Part shown: piece after piece, positions 8,958 through 16,756 of the stretch
Position numbering within the stretch: position 1 is the first letter of the stretch
Layout of the letters: every line of letters starts with the position of its first letter
Assembly: GCF_003248605.1 (NCBI RefSeq)
Contig: NZ_QFPF01000038.1
Coordinates: 1 to 20,464 of the forward strand
Reading direction: 5' to 3'
DNA length: 20,464 nucleotides
Source of the DNA: Microbacterium sp.
Lineage (GTDB): Bacteria; Actinomycetota; Actinomycetes; Actinomycetales; Microbacteriaceae
Notes under the pieces: generated by a model
The model's input: only the letters and a program-made list of their open reading frames with translations
What the model was told of the DNA's origin: nothing
Database searches by the model: none
Made by a program: the position numbers and the translations under genes

Positions 8958-10286
8958 TCACCAGCCGGGGGGAAGCGTCGCCCCCAGCACCGCAAGCGGG
9001 GCTCGCGCCTTCACCCCCACCTCTCGCACCTCTTCGGCGGCGACGGAGGACCACGTGATCCCTCCCCCGGCGCCGACGACGGCGCGGCCCGCGCTCATGA
9101 CGATCGTGCGGATCACCATCGCCAGCTCGACCGTCCCGTCCGCACCCACCCAGCCGAAGCATCCGGCGTAGACCCCGCGCGGAGCGCCCTCGAGTGCGTG
9201 CAGGATGCCCATCGCCGAGAGCTTGGGCGCTCCCGTCATCGATCCGGCCGGGAACGCCCTGTCGACGAGGTCGCCGAGCACAGCCCCGCGGCGCAGATGC
9301 CCCGACACCGTGCTGACCAGCTGGTGCACATGCGGGTACGACTCGATCGCGAGCAGCGCATCCACGCGCACGGTGCCGATCTCGCACAGGCGCGCGAGGT
9401 CGTTGCGCATGAGGTCGACGATCATGACGTTCTCCGCACGTTCCTTCTCGCTCGCCAGGAGTTCTTCCGCCAGGGCGGCGTCGGCGGCGGGGTCGGCCGC
9501 CCGCGGGCGGGTGCCCTTGATAGGGCGTGTGCGGACGATGCCCGACCGCACCGTCACGAACTCCTCGGGACTCGCGCTGAGCAGACTCACGTCCCCGATC
9601 CGCACGAATCCGCCGTGGGGTGCGGGGCTCCCCCCGCGCAGGCGGCGATACACGTCGGTGGGACGCTCCCCGGTCTCGACCTCGAATCGTGTCGTCAGGC
9701 ACAGCTGATACGCGTCACCGCGGCGGATGGCGTCGCGGCACCGTCCGATCAGTGCGGCGTACTCGTCGGGCGCATGCCGCGACACCGCGGCGCGGGGCGC
9801 GGCGGGCGCGGGCGGGCGCGCTGGTTCGGCGGCGAGCATCCGTGCCACCTCGTCTGCCCACTCCCCGACCGTGTCGGGGGCTGCGACCGCCCACGCGGCA
9901 CCGTCGGCGTGCCGGATCGACACCCAGCATCCCGCCTCGACGAACGCGCTCGCCCCTGCGGCGCTCTCGGTGTGCACGGGGGCACCGGTGCGGGCGGCGC
10001 CGTCCTCGTAGGCGAACCAGCCCACCCAGCCCCCTCGGAAGGGTCCCGCCGGCCAGGGGTCGCTCACAGTCGCCGCGCCGGGAACGGGCGCCTGGGCGAG
10101 CGGCACCGCCCGCAGATCGTCGATCGCGGCCCGCCGGGCGCCGATTCCGATCACGCTCCACCCGGTGCCGCCGGGGGCAGCCCCCTCGAGCCAGAACACA
10201 TCGGGATGCTGTCGCTCGATCGCCGCGAACAGGCGCACCGCGTCGGGGGCGCGGTCTATCGGCTCGGCGACGAGGACGTGGGACAC
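8958..10286 (-). CDS. pabB: Aminodeoxychorismate synthase component I (chorismate-binding enzyme)
   Basis: This is a 442-residue member of the anthranilate/aminodeoxychorismate/isochorismate synthase family. The chorismate-binding core shows GDAYQLCLTTRF (190-201), LSASPEEFV (236-244), PIKGTRPR (255-262), DLMRNDL (291-297) and AFPAGSMTGAPK (344-355). Lys257 in PIKGT is the PabB hallmark (anthranilate synthase has Ala here), so conversion of chorismate to aminodeoxychorismate for folate synthesis is preferred over tryptophan synthesis. No pabA or pabC lies beside it in the window, so the glutaminase partner must be elsewhere. The GTG start at 10286 is supported by a TAGCCT box 6 nt upstream. 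It is divergent from dedA across 42 nt. Confidence 0.88.
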   Translation of the reverse strand: MSHVLVAEPIDRAPDAVRLFAAIERQHPDVFWLEGAAPGGTGWSVIGIGARRAAIDDLRAVPLAQAPVPGAATVSDPWPAGPFRGGWVGWFAYEDGAARTGAPVHTESAAGASAFVEAGCWVSIRHADGAAWAVAAPDTVGEWADEVARMLAAEPARPPAPAAPRAAVSRHAPDEYAALIGRCRDAIRRGDAYQLCLTTRFEVETGERPTDVYRRLRGGSPAPHGGFVRIGDVSLLSASPEEFVTVRSGIVRTRPIKGTRPRAADPAADAALAEELLASEKERAENVMIVDLMRNDLARLCEIGTVRVDALLAIESYPHVHQLVSTVSGHLRRGAVLGDLVDRAFPAGSMTGAPKLSAMGILHALEGAPRGVYAGCFGWVGADGTVELAMVIRTIVMSAGRAVVGAGGGITWSSVAAEEVREVGVKARAPLAVLGATLPPGW

Positions 10287-10292
10287 GTTCCC

Positions 10293-10298
10293 AGGCTA
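10293..10298 (-). promoter_or_regulatory. -10 box TAGCCT of a leaderless promoter for pabB
   Basis: On the minus strand TAGCCT is followed by 6 nt (GGGAAC) and the pabB GTG. It faces the dedA promoter, and the two boxes are only 18 nt apart on opposite strands. Confidence 0.55.
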
Positions 10299-10316
10299 CT
10301 GACGAGGGCAGCACCC

Positions 10317-10322
10317 TAGGCT
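10317..10322 (+). promoter_or_regulatory. -10 box TAGGCT of a leaderless promoter for the DedA gene
   Basis: TAGGCT is followed by 6 nt (CGAAGA) and the GTG at 10329. There is no standard Shine-Dalgarno at useful spacing. Confidence 0.55.
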
Positions 10323-10328
10323 CGAAGA

Positions 10329-10994
10329 GTGAACGAGTTCCTCACGTGGCTGCTCGATGGAGTGCAGGAGGTCGACGCCGTCGCCCGCACGCTGCTCGCA
10401 GGTGTCGCGGTCATGCTCGAGACGAGCATCCTGGTCGGACTCATCGTTCCCGGCGACACGATCGTCATCGTCGCGGCGACCGCGGTGGGCAGTCCTCTCG
10501 AGGGCGTGCTGCTGGGCATCGCCGTCGTCATCGGCGCGCTCGTGGGCGAGAGCATCGGCTTCTGGCTGGGGCGCTGGCTCGGTCCCAAGATCCGGGTCTC
10601 GCGCCTGGGCCGGCGCCTGGGCGAGGCGAACTGGGCGCGCTCCGAGCGGTACCTGCGCCGTCGAGGCGGACCCGCCATCTTCCTCTCCCGCTTCCTGCCG
10701 GTGCTGCACTCGCTCGTGCCGCTGACGGTGGGGATGAGCGGGTTCCGCTACGGGAGATTCCTCGCCTGGACGGCCCCGGCCTGCGTCCTGTGGGCGACGT
10801 TGTACGTCTCGGTCGCGGCCGCCGCGGCGGGCACGTATCGCGAGCTCGCCGACACCGTGCACTTCGCGGGATACATCTTCGTCGGCATCATCGTCCTCTT
10901 CCTTCTGCTGGCGTTCGCGGGCAAGAAGTTCATCGAGCGGATCGAGCGGCGCCACCTGCACGACGACGAGCCCCGGGTGGACGTGGAAGACTGA
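10329..10994 (+). CDS. DedA family integral membrane protein
   Basis: This 221-residue protein has four to five hydrophobic segments (about 20-50, 55-82, 115-137, 146-168, 178-198). It has the DedA/VTT features: Glu31 followed by IVPGD (39-43), the amphipathic GESIGFWLGRWLG re-entrant region, and the signature around 119-145 beginning SRFLPVLHSLVPL, with a basic residue and proline in each half. The C-terminus is charged and cytoplasmic. The family includes transporters or scramblases of phospholipids and of undecaprenyl phosphate, the carrier lipid for cell-wall synthesis; which lipid this one handles cannot be read from the sequence. The App1-type phosphatase gene starts 5 nt after its stop, implying one transcript and likely coupled translation. 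Confidence 0.9.
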   Translation: MNEFLTWLLDGVQEVDAVARTLLAGVAVMLETSILVGLIVPGDTIVIVAATAVGSPLEGVLLGIAVVIGALVGESIGFWLGRWLGPKIRVSRLGRRLGEANWARSERYLRRRGGPAIFLSRFLPVLHSLVPLTVGMSGFRYGRFLAWTAPACVLWATLYVSVAAAAAGTYRELADTVHFAGYIFVGIIVLFLLLAFAGKKFIERIERRHLHDDEPRVDVED

Positions 10995-10999
10995 GGGCG

Positions 11000-12034
11000 A
11001 TGCCCACGTCAGCACAGGCTCCCGAGACCCCCGCGAAGATCCTCTGGTTCGCGCGCCTCGAGCGGCGCTTCCATGCCTGGCGCGAGCGCCGTGCGCGCAG
11101 GCGCGGGATGACCGCCTCGGTAACACCGTTTCCGGGGTACGGCGGCGAGAGCTGGGTCCGGGTCGCCGGACGGGTCCTGATCGTGCGGCCTCCCCAGCGC
11201 ACCGCGTCGGGCGAGTTCGAGAGCGTGCGCGGATGGCGCAGCTTCGTGGGCATCCCCGTCGGCTTCGCGCAGGTCTCGGTGACCGTCGGCGACCGCACGG
11301 TCGACGTCGTCGCCGACCGTGGCGGCGTGGTCGACACCGTCATCGAGGCCGACCTCGAACCCGGATGGCAGAGCGTGCACCTCTCCGTCGAGGGCGGGCC
11401 TGCCGTCGAGACCCGCGTGTTCATCGTCGCCTCCGACGTCCGCTTCGGCGTGGTGTCCGACATCGACGACACCGTCATGGTCACCACCCTGCCCCGACCC
11501 CTGATCGCGGCATGGAACTCGTTCGTCGTCGACGAGCATGCGCGTCTGCCCGTTCCCGGCATGGCGGTGCTGCTCGAGCGGCTGGTGCGCGATCATCCCG
11601 CGTCGCCCATGATCTACCTCTCCACGGGGGCGTGGAACATCGCGCCGACCCTGACCCGCTTCCTCTCCCGCCACCTCTTCCCCACGGGAGCGATGCTTCT
11701 CACAGACTGGGGGCCGACGCACGATCGCTGGTTCCGCAGCGGCCGCGCGCACAAGGAGGCGAATCTGCGGCGGCTGGCGCGCGAGTTCCCGCAGGTCAGG
11801 TGGCTTCTCATCGGCGACGACGGCCAGCACGACGACGCCATCTACACCGAGTTCGCCCGGGAGTACCCCGATCAGGTCGCGGGCGTGGCCATCCGTCGAC
11901 TCTCCGCGGCCGAGGCAGTGCTCGCCGGCGGACGCACGGCGGTCGATGACCACAGCGGATCGAGCGCCCCCTGGGTGACGGCCTCCGACGGGGCGGGGCT
12001 GCTGCGCCGACTCGAAGAGGTGGGCCTCGCCTGA
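11000..12034 (+). CDS. App1-type phosphatase domain protein (DUF2183)
   Basis: This 344-residue protein has an Arg-rich N-terminus (residues 21-37), a beta-rich middle (about 50-145) and a C-terminal HAD-like phosphatase domain. The domain carries SDIDDTV (DxDxT at 154-158), STGAWN (208-213), a lysine after GRAHK (Lys252) and IGDDGQHD (271-278). These are the four motifs of the App1/DUF2183 family, named after yeast App1p, a Mg-dependent phosphatidate phosphatase. Bacterial members are mostly uncharacterised. There is no signal peptide. The start is the ATG at 11000, 5 nt after dedA. The frame is open much further upstream, but that part is antisense to pabB and dedA. Pairing with DedA suggests a role in phospholipid or lipid-phosphate turnover (inference). 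Confidence 0.87.
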   Translation: MPTSAQAPETPAKILWFARLERRFHAWRERRARRRGMTASVTPFPGYGGESWVRVAGRVLIVRPPQRTASGEFESVRGWRSFVGIPVGFAQVSVTVGDRTVDVVADRGGVVDTVIEADLEPGWQSVHLSVEGGPAVETRVFIVASDVRFGVVSDIDDTVMVTTLPRPLIAAWNSFVVDEHARLPVPGMAVLLERLVRDHPASPMIYLSTGAWNIAPTLTRFLSRHLFPTGAMLLTDWGPTHDRWFRSGRAHKEANLRRLAREFPQVRWLLIGDDGQHDDAIYTEFAREYPDQVAGVAIRRLSAAEAVLAGGRTAVDDHSGSSAPWVTASDGAGLLRRLEEVGLA

Positions 12035-12064
12035 CCCCGCTGCCGCGATGTCGGCGGCCCCGCG

Positions 12065-12070
12065 TACGCT
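12065..12070 (+). promoter_or_regulatory. -10 box TACGCT of a leaderless promoter for the SRAP gene
   Basis: TACGCT is followed by 7 nt (GGGCAGC) and the ATG whose second codon is the catalytic cysteine. This agrees with the start required by the enzyme mechanism. Confidence 0.5.
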
Positions 12071-12077
12071 GGGCAGC

Positions 12078-12788
12078 ATGTGCGGACGATTCGTCGTGGC
12101 CCGGGCGGCGGCAGATTTTGCGGAGTTCCTCGACGTCGACACCGTGGCCGACGACCTGCCCGAGCCCTCCTACAACGTCGCCCCGACCGATCGGGTGGCG
12201 ATCGTGCTCGACTCGATCAAGACCGAGCCGCCCACCCGTCGCCTCGAGGCGGCCCGATGGGGGCTGGTCCCGGGATGGGCGAAAGACCCCTCGATCGGCG
12301 CGCGCGCCTTCAACGCCCGATCCGAAGAGGTCGAAGACAAGCCCATGTTCCGCAGCGCGCTCGAGAAGCGCCGTGCGATCGTTCCGACATCCGGCTACTA
12401 CGAATGGAAGACGACGCCCGAGGGCAAGACACCCCACTTCATCCATCCCCAGGGTGACGAGCCGCTTCTGCTGGCGGGCCTCTACGAGTGGTGGCGCGAC
12501 CCGGCGCGTACCGACACCGACCCTGCCCGGTGGATGCTGAGCTTCACGATCCTCACCCGCGACGCGGTCGGCCGGCTCGGCTCCATCCACGACCGCATGC
12601 CGCTGTTCGTCGACGAGGCGCACGCGGAGGCCTGGCTCGATCCCACCACCGAGAACGTCGGCGACGTCCTCGATGCCGCCATCGACGCCGCGCCGCGGGT
12701 CGCGGAGTCCCTCGACGACCGCGTCGTCGGACGTGCGGTCGGCAACGTGCGCAACAACGGGCCCGAACTCATCGAGTCGGCCGCCTGA
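12078..12788 (+). CDS. SRAP domain protein (HMCES/YedK-like abasic-site crosslinker)
   Basis: This is a 236-residue single-domain protein. It starts MCGRF, and after removal of Met, Cys2 becomes the N-terminal nucleophile that forms a thiazolidine crosslink with abasic sites in single-stranded DNA. Other conserved residues are present: YNVAPT (32-37), FNARSE with Asn79, GYYEW with Glu109 and SIHDRMP with His171, matching the Asn/Glu/His set of E. coli YedK. The catalytic Cys2 requires the start at 12078; the in-frame ATG at 12048 would bury it and can be excluded. The protein shields abasic sites at replication forks from nucleases and error-prone repair. It is convergent with the GH3 gene, 30 nt away. 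Confidence 0.95.
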   Translation: MCGRFVVARAAADFAEFLDVDTVADDLPEPSYNVAPTDRVAIVLDSIKTEPPTRRLEAARWGLVPGWAKDPSIGARAFNARSEEVEDKPMFRSALEKRRAIVPTSGYYEWKTTPEGKTPHFIHPQGDEPLLLAGLYEWWRDPARTDTDPARWMLSFTILTRDAVGRLGSIHDRMPLFVDEAHAEAWLDPTTENVGDVLDAAIDAAPRVAESLDDRVVGRAVGNVRNNGPELIESAA

Positions 12789-12795
12789 TCTCGGA

Positions 12796-12817
12796 CGGCG
12801 CGGCGACGGCCGTGCCG
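12796..12817. terminator. Weak hairpin between convergent SRAP and GH3 genes
   Basis: A 7-bp stem with one G-T pair (12796-12802 with 12811-12817) and an 8-nt loop fills most of the 30-nt gap between the two stop codons. There is no T-tract. It is the only candidate bidirectional terminator here. Confidence 0.3.
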
Positions 12818-12818
12818 C

Positions 12819-14030
12819 TCAGCCCACCGGGGCGCAGGAGTCGCAGCGTGCTGCACCCGCGCCCGTGGCCCGGGCAAGGCGCAGCTCGATGACCCGGGTC
12901 GCCGCTTCGTGCAGCCGATCGGGCGAGAGCGTCCCCGCCGAGGCCGCCTGCGCGATGCCATCGATGACCGCTCTCGCTCGGGCGACGGTCGTGTACGACA
13001 CTCCCAGCACCATGTCGTTGCCCGCTGCCACGGCGGCCACGGCGTTCGCGACGGGATCGGCGTAGGCGGGATCACCGGAGGCCTCGAGCATCGCCATGTC
13101 GTCGGTGATCGCGACGCCCTCGAACCCCAGCTCGTCGCGCAGGATGTCGTGCCAGGGCGCGGAGAGGGAGGCGGGCGCCGCATCCACCGCCGTGTACGCC
13201 AGGTGCCCGAACATCACGAGATCCGCACCCGCCTCGATGCCTGCGACGAAGGGCGGAGCCTCGGAGACCCGCCACTGCTCGAGCGACATCGCGGTGGAGG
13301 GGATCACCCTGTGCGAGTCGCCGGGTGCCGCACCGTGTCCGGGAAAGTGCTTGATCGTCGAGGCCACGAAGGGCGCCTCCCCCGTCACCGCGGCCGCCAC
13401 CCGCGGCGCGGCCTCATCCGCGCCGGTTCCCAGCGCACGCCGGTAGATGAAGGACCCTGAGTCGCCGGTGACATCGGCGACGATGCCGAAGTTGACGTCG
13501 ATGCCCGCGTCGCGCACAAGAGCGCCGCGACTGCGGAATGCCGCCGCGACAGCATCCGCCGCCTCGTCCTTGAGGGTGAGAGAGGCAGCGAAGTCGTCGG
13601 TGCGCAGGCGCCGCACGTCGCCACCCTCCTGATCCACCGCGATGAGCGGCGGAAGGGCGGGATCGGCGGTCATCGCGGAGGTCACAGCGCGCACGGCGGC
13701 GGCATCGGCGCCGGCGGGGACGTTCGCGCCCATGATGATGAACCCACCCGCCTCCGTCTCGCGCAGAAAGCCGCCCAGCGCACCGGGATCGGTGCCCGGC
13801 GTGTGCACCATCACGATCGCCGCCGCCTTCTGCTCGACGCTCATCGCCGCCACGATCGCGGCCGCACGCGCCGTGAGGTCATCGTCCGTCGCGGCGACGA
13901 CCCGCACCGGCGCGCCGTCCGCGGCCTCGTCCGTCGCGGCGCCCGCGACCTGCGGCGCCGCCGCCATCGACACGAGCGCCGCCGTCAGGATCGCCGCAGT
14001 CCGCGAGAGGGCGTCCCATCGGCTTCGCAT
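12819..14030 (-). CDS. Secreted glycoside hydrolase family 3 protein (beta-N-acetylhexosaminidase type)
   Basis: This 403-residue protein has an N-terminal signal peptide: basic MRSRWDALSR, a hydrophobic stretch to about residue 25, and a likely cleavage after AGA near 31. One GH3 barrel follows with DQEGG (133-137), KHFPGHG (227-233), the Asp-x-His dyad GDSH (Asp238, His240) and the nucleophile at Asp310 in ITDDM. The KHFPGHG plus Asp-His dyad is specific to the NagZ-like N-acetylglucosaminidase branch, so it probably trims GlcNAc residues of peptidoglycan or a similar glycan outside the cell. It is a single-domain enzyme of usual length. Its C-terminus holds two cysteines (CDSC). The ATG at 14030 is supported by a TAGGCT box 6 nt upstream. 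Confidence 0.92.
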   Translation of the reverse strand: MRSRWDALSRTAAILTAALVSMAAAPQVAGAATDEAADGAPVRVVAATDDDLTARAAAIVAAMSVEQKAAAIVMVHTPGTDPGALGGFLRETEAGGFIIMGANVPAGADAAAVRAVTSAMTADPALPPLIAVDQEGGDVRRLRTDDFAASLTLKDEAADAVAAAFRSRGALVRDAGIDVNFGIVADVTGDSGSFIYRRALGTGADEAAPRVAAAVTGEAPFVASTIKHFPGHGAAPGDSHRVIPSTAMSLEQWRVSEAPPFVAGIEAGADLVMFGHLAYTAVDAAPASLSAPWHDILRDELGFEGVAITDDMAMLEASGDPAYADPVANAVAAVAAGNDMVLGVSYTTVARARAVIDGIAQAASAGTLSPDRLHEAATRVIELRLARATGAGAARCDSCAPVG

Positions 14031-14036
14031 CAGACC

Positions 14037-14042
14037 AGCCTA
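14037..14042 (-). promoter_or_regulatory. -10 box TAGGCT of a leaderless promoter for the GH3 gene
   Basis: On the minus strand TAGGCT is followed by 6 nt (GGTCTG) and the ATG of the secreted hydrolase, within the 34-nt gap after the preceding gene. Confidence 0.55.
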
Positions 14043-14064
14043 TGCGGGAGGCTCGACACGCGGC

Positions 14065-15156
14065 CTAGGTTCTCGCCTCGTCGGGATGGGAGGCGAGGGC
14101 GAGGGCGATCTGCTCGTCGTGACTGAGCGGCGCCTTCGTGACGATGTCGCGCACGAAGGCGAGTTTGTGGCGTACGGGTCCGACGAGCTCGAACGGGTAG
14201 AGGTCGCCGAAGCCCATCGACCGGTTGATGCGGTTGAATGCCTGGCTCATCCAGTCCCAGTCCGCCAGGAGCCGCTGCACCGGCTGGTCCTCGTAGCTCA
14301 GGAGCGGTTCGACGTCGGTGTCGCGCAGGTTGGTCACGCTCGCGTCGATGTGTATGCCGATCGCGGCCGCCGTGCGCAGGGTTCCGGTGATGTGCAGGTA
14401 GTGCGCGAAGGTCTCGGCGAAGTCCTCCCACGGATGCATCGTGGCGTACTCCGAGATGTACGACGCGCTCCAGCCCTGTGGCGCGCCCTGCGCGTAGTGC
14501 CGGGTGATCGCGTCCTGGTAGCTGGTGCGCTCGTCGCCGAAGAGCTCGCGGCATCGCGCCCACGCGGCGTCGTCGCCCAGCAGCACGTTCTGGTAGTAGT
14601 GGCCGACCTCGTGGCGCAGGTGGCCGAGGATCGTCCGGTAGGGCTCGCCGAGACGCACCCGCAGCGCCTCGCGGCGATCGTCGAGACTCTCGGCCAGGTC
14701 GATCGTGATGATGCCGTTCGCGTGCCCGATGATCACGCGCTCCCCCGTCGAGAGACTGGAGATGAGATCGAACCCGAGCCCGCCGGGCCGCACATCCCAC
14801 GGGACGATCGGCAGACCGAGCTCTCCCAGCTGCAGGAGCAGGCGGCGCTTCGCCTCTTCGACGCTCCCCCACTTCTCGAGCGCGATCGTGTCATCGGATT
14901 CCGGGCGCCGCCGCGTCAGCCGGCACGAGAAGCACTGCCCGGCGGGCGCGTCCTCGCGCACGAGCCAGTTGCACCCCCACCCTCGATTAGAGCACGTGTA
15001 CCAGGTGACGCCGTCGATGACGACCTGACCCTGGCGGATTCCGTAGAACTGGCGATCGAGCAGATTGAATCCCAGTTCGGCCTCGCAGTTCGGGCACTCC
15101 CGCATGCTGAGGTAGACGAAGTGGCGGCAGTGCGGGCAGCGGGGGGCGGAACTCAC
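14065..15156 (-). CDS. Zinc-ribbon putative metallopeptidase (COG4307-like)
   Basis: This 363-residue cytoplasmic protein carries two N-terminal four-cysteine zinc ribbons (Cys7, 10, 21, 24 and Cys55, 62, 75, 78). A metallopeptidase-like domain follows with HEVGH at 182-186, fitting HExxH, and a downstream acidic segment HPWEDFAETFAHY that may supply a third metal ligand. Bacterial proteins of this type are annotated as putative zinc-binding metallopeptidases without a known substrate. No secretion signal is present. The start is taken as the GTG at 15156 because a TACGGT box lies 6 nt upstream and the first zinc ribbon begins at once. An in-frame ATG at 15237 would overlap the deacetylase gene by 38 nt and is less likely. 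Confidence 0.82.
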   Translation of the reverse strand: MSSAPRCPHCRHFVYLSMRECPNCEAELGFNLLDRQFYGIRQGQVVIDGVTWYTCSNRGWGCNWLVREDAPAGQCFSCRLTRRRPESDDTIALEKWGSVEEAKRRLLLQLGELGLPIVPWDVRPGGLGFDLISSLSTGERVIIGHANGIITIDLAESLDDRREALRVRLGEPYRTILGHLRHEVGHYYQNVLLGDDAAWARCRELFGDERTSYQDAITRHYAQGAPQGWSASYISEYATMHPWEDFAETFAHYLHITGTLRTAAAIGIHIDASVTNLRDTDVEPLLSYEDQPVQRLLADWDWMSQAFNRINRSMGFGDLYPFELVGPVRHKLAFVRDIVTKAPLSHDEQIALALASHPDEART

Positions 15157-15162
15157 GTCCTC

Positions 15163-15168
15163 ACCGTA
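15163..15168 (-). promoter_or_regulatory. -10 box TACGGT of a leaderless promoter for the zinc-ribbon protein gene
   Basis: On the minus strand TACGGT is followed by 6 nt (GAGGAC) and the GTG at 15156. The GAGG inside the spacer is only 2 nt from the GTG, too close to serve as a normal Shine-Dalgarno. Confidence 0.4.
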
Positions 15169-15199
15169 GTGCTCCGCGGCGCCGCGTGGTGATCGATCC

Positions 15200-16756
15200 T
15201 CAGGGGCCGTGCCGCACGATGCCGGCGGGTACCGCACCGCCGAAGAGCGCGTCGATCGTGACCAGGCTGAAACCGCGTGCCCGCAGCCCGTCGACGACCT
15301 CGGCGAACACCCGCCCCGTCACCGCCTGGATGTCGTGCATGAGCATGATCGTGCCGATGCGGGGCGAGTCGATCGCGAGAGCGGCCAGCGCGCCGTCCTC
15401 GGGACCGGTCCAGTCCCGCGTGTCGACCCCCCACATCACGGCGGGCATGCCCGCCACCGCCAGCACACGATCGTCGATGCGGCCTCCGGGCGGACGGAAG
15501 GTGGCGACCGACTGGCCGCTCAGAGCCCGCAGCACGTCACCGGTGTCCTCGAGCTGCGCCCTGATCTGCGCGTCGGTCAGGTCGACCAGGTAGGGGTGGT
15601 TCCAGCTGTGGTTGCCGATCTGGTGGCCTTCCGCGGCCACGCGACGCACGGTGTTCGGATTGCGCTGTGCGTTCTGGCCGAGCATGTAGAACGTCGCGGC
15701 CGAATCCCTCTCCCGCAGCACGTCGAGGATGCCGGGTGTCAGAGCGCCCGGGCCGTCGTCGAGCGTGAGCGCCATGCACGGCACCAGATCGCAGGGCGTG
15801 CGATCGAAAGCGGCACCCGCCGACACCGGGCCGGCGAAGGCACCCGAGGAGGAGCGGATCGCGTGCCCCAGCTCGGTCAACAGCGGTTCGACCGCGGACA
15901 TCGGCAGGGCGACGCGCACGGGATGCTGCGCATCGGGCGTACGCCACGCGCCGAGGCCTGCGAGCTCGGGCGTGGTGAAGCCTGTGGGAAGGGTGAGTAT
16001 CACCTCGTCCGCCCCCAGGTATGCGTCGCCGAGTGCCGCCGTGAGCGCCGCGAGCTGATCGGGCGTGGGCGGGACGATCGGCGCGAGGCTGAGCGCGCCC
16101 GCGGTGCGGCGCAGGGTCTCGACGAGCGGCTCCCACACGGCGTCGGCATCGGCGACGAGTGCCGCGCCGGTTCCCACCTGACCGGTCGAGAGGTCGGTGA
16201 AGATCGTGGTGACCTCGTCGGCGTCTATCCCCGCGGCGCTTCCGCGCACGGTGCGCAGACGCTGGACGAGGACCGTGCCGGCGGCGTGCACGATCTCGCA
16301 CACGACCACCGTGTGCGTCTGCGGGCCCGCACCCAGCAGGTCCGGTGCCGGTGCCGACGTCGACCCGGGCTCGCATCCCCTCCGGTCGAGTCCGGCGGAG
16401 CGATCGTGCACCTGAGGTATGTAGCCCACCCCGGAAACCGCCACCTGCGCGTCGATGGCCGCCCGCACGACGCCCTCGACCGCGTCGTTCACGGCCTGGG
16501 TGCCGGGCACGTAGCTCCACCGCGCGTCGATGCCCGTCGCATCGTTGCGGATGCGCTGCGGCACGAGCGCGACCGCATCCGGCGCGGGCTGAGGCTCGGG
16601 ATCATCGGCGACGACCCAGCCCGTCTCGGCCCAGGACGCGGGCGACCACGCCGCATCCCGCTCCGGTGCGCACGCGCTGAGCGGGACGACGAGAGCGAGG
16701 ACGGCGAGGGCGATGCCGCGCGCCGCGATCGCGCGTCGCCGCCGCTTCGCGGTCAC
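15200..16756 (-). CDS. Lipoprotein polysaccharide deacetylase (NodB domain, carbohydrate esterase 4)
   Basis: This 518-residue protein has a lipoprotein signal: MTAKRRRRAI, a hydrophobic core, then LSAC with lipidated Cys29. The segment from about 60 to 310 is a long ectodomain with DUF3298/RsiV-like character (suggested by its layout, not proven). The NodB catalytic domain (about 328-505) has TLDDGPG (Asp333, Asp334), HSWNH with zinc ligands His383 and His387, RPPGG (421-425) and LMHD (His474), so all five motifs are intact. Such enzymes remove acetyl groups from GlcNAc or MurNAc in peptidoglycan and raise lysozyme resistance; PdaC of Bacillus subtilis has a similar long N-terminal ectodomain. 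The GTG start overlaps the stop of the upstream gene by 4 nt (GTGA), so both share one transcript. Confidence 0.92.
   Translation of the reverse strand: MTAKRRRRAIAARGIALAVLALVVPLSACAPERDAAWSPASWAETGWVVADDPEPQPAPDAVALVPQRIRNDATGIDARWSYVPGTQAVNDAVEGVVRAAIDAQVAVSGVGYIPQVHDRSAGLDRRGCEPGSTSAPAPDLLGAGPQTHTVVVCEIVHAAGTVLVQRLRTVRGSAAGIDADEVTTIFTDLSTGQVGTGAALVADADAVWEPLVETLRRTAGALSLAPIVPPTPDQLAALTAALGDAYLGADEVILTLPTGFTTPELAGLGAWRTPDAQHPVRVALPMSAVEPLLTELGHAIRSSSGAFAGPVSAGAAFDRTPCDLVPCMALTLDDGPGALTPGILDVLRERDSAATFYMLGQNAQRNPNTVRRVAAEGHQIGNHSWNHPYLVDLTDAQIRAQLEDTGDVLRALSGQSVATFRPPGGRIDDRVLAVAGMPAVMWGVDTRDWTGPEDGALAALAIDSPRIGTIMLMHDIQAVTGRVFAEVVDGLRARGFSLVTIDALFGGAVPAGIVRHGP

Noticed and set aside
9620..10999. 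An upstream in-frame extension of the App1-type protein by 460 codons
   Set aside because: The extension is antisense to pabB and out of frame with dedA; the ATG at 11000 just after dedA starts the real protein.
12048..12077. An in-frame ATG 10 codons upstream of the SRAP gene
   Set aside because: Using it would move the catalytic cysteine away from position 2, and it would lie upstream of the -10 box.
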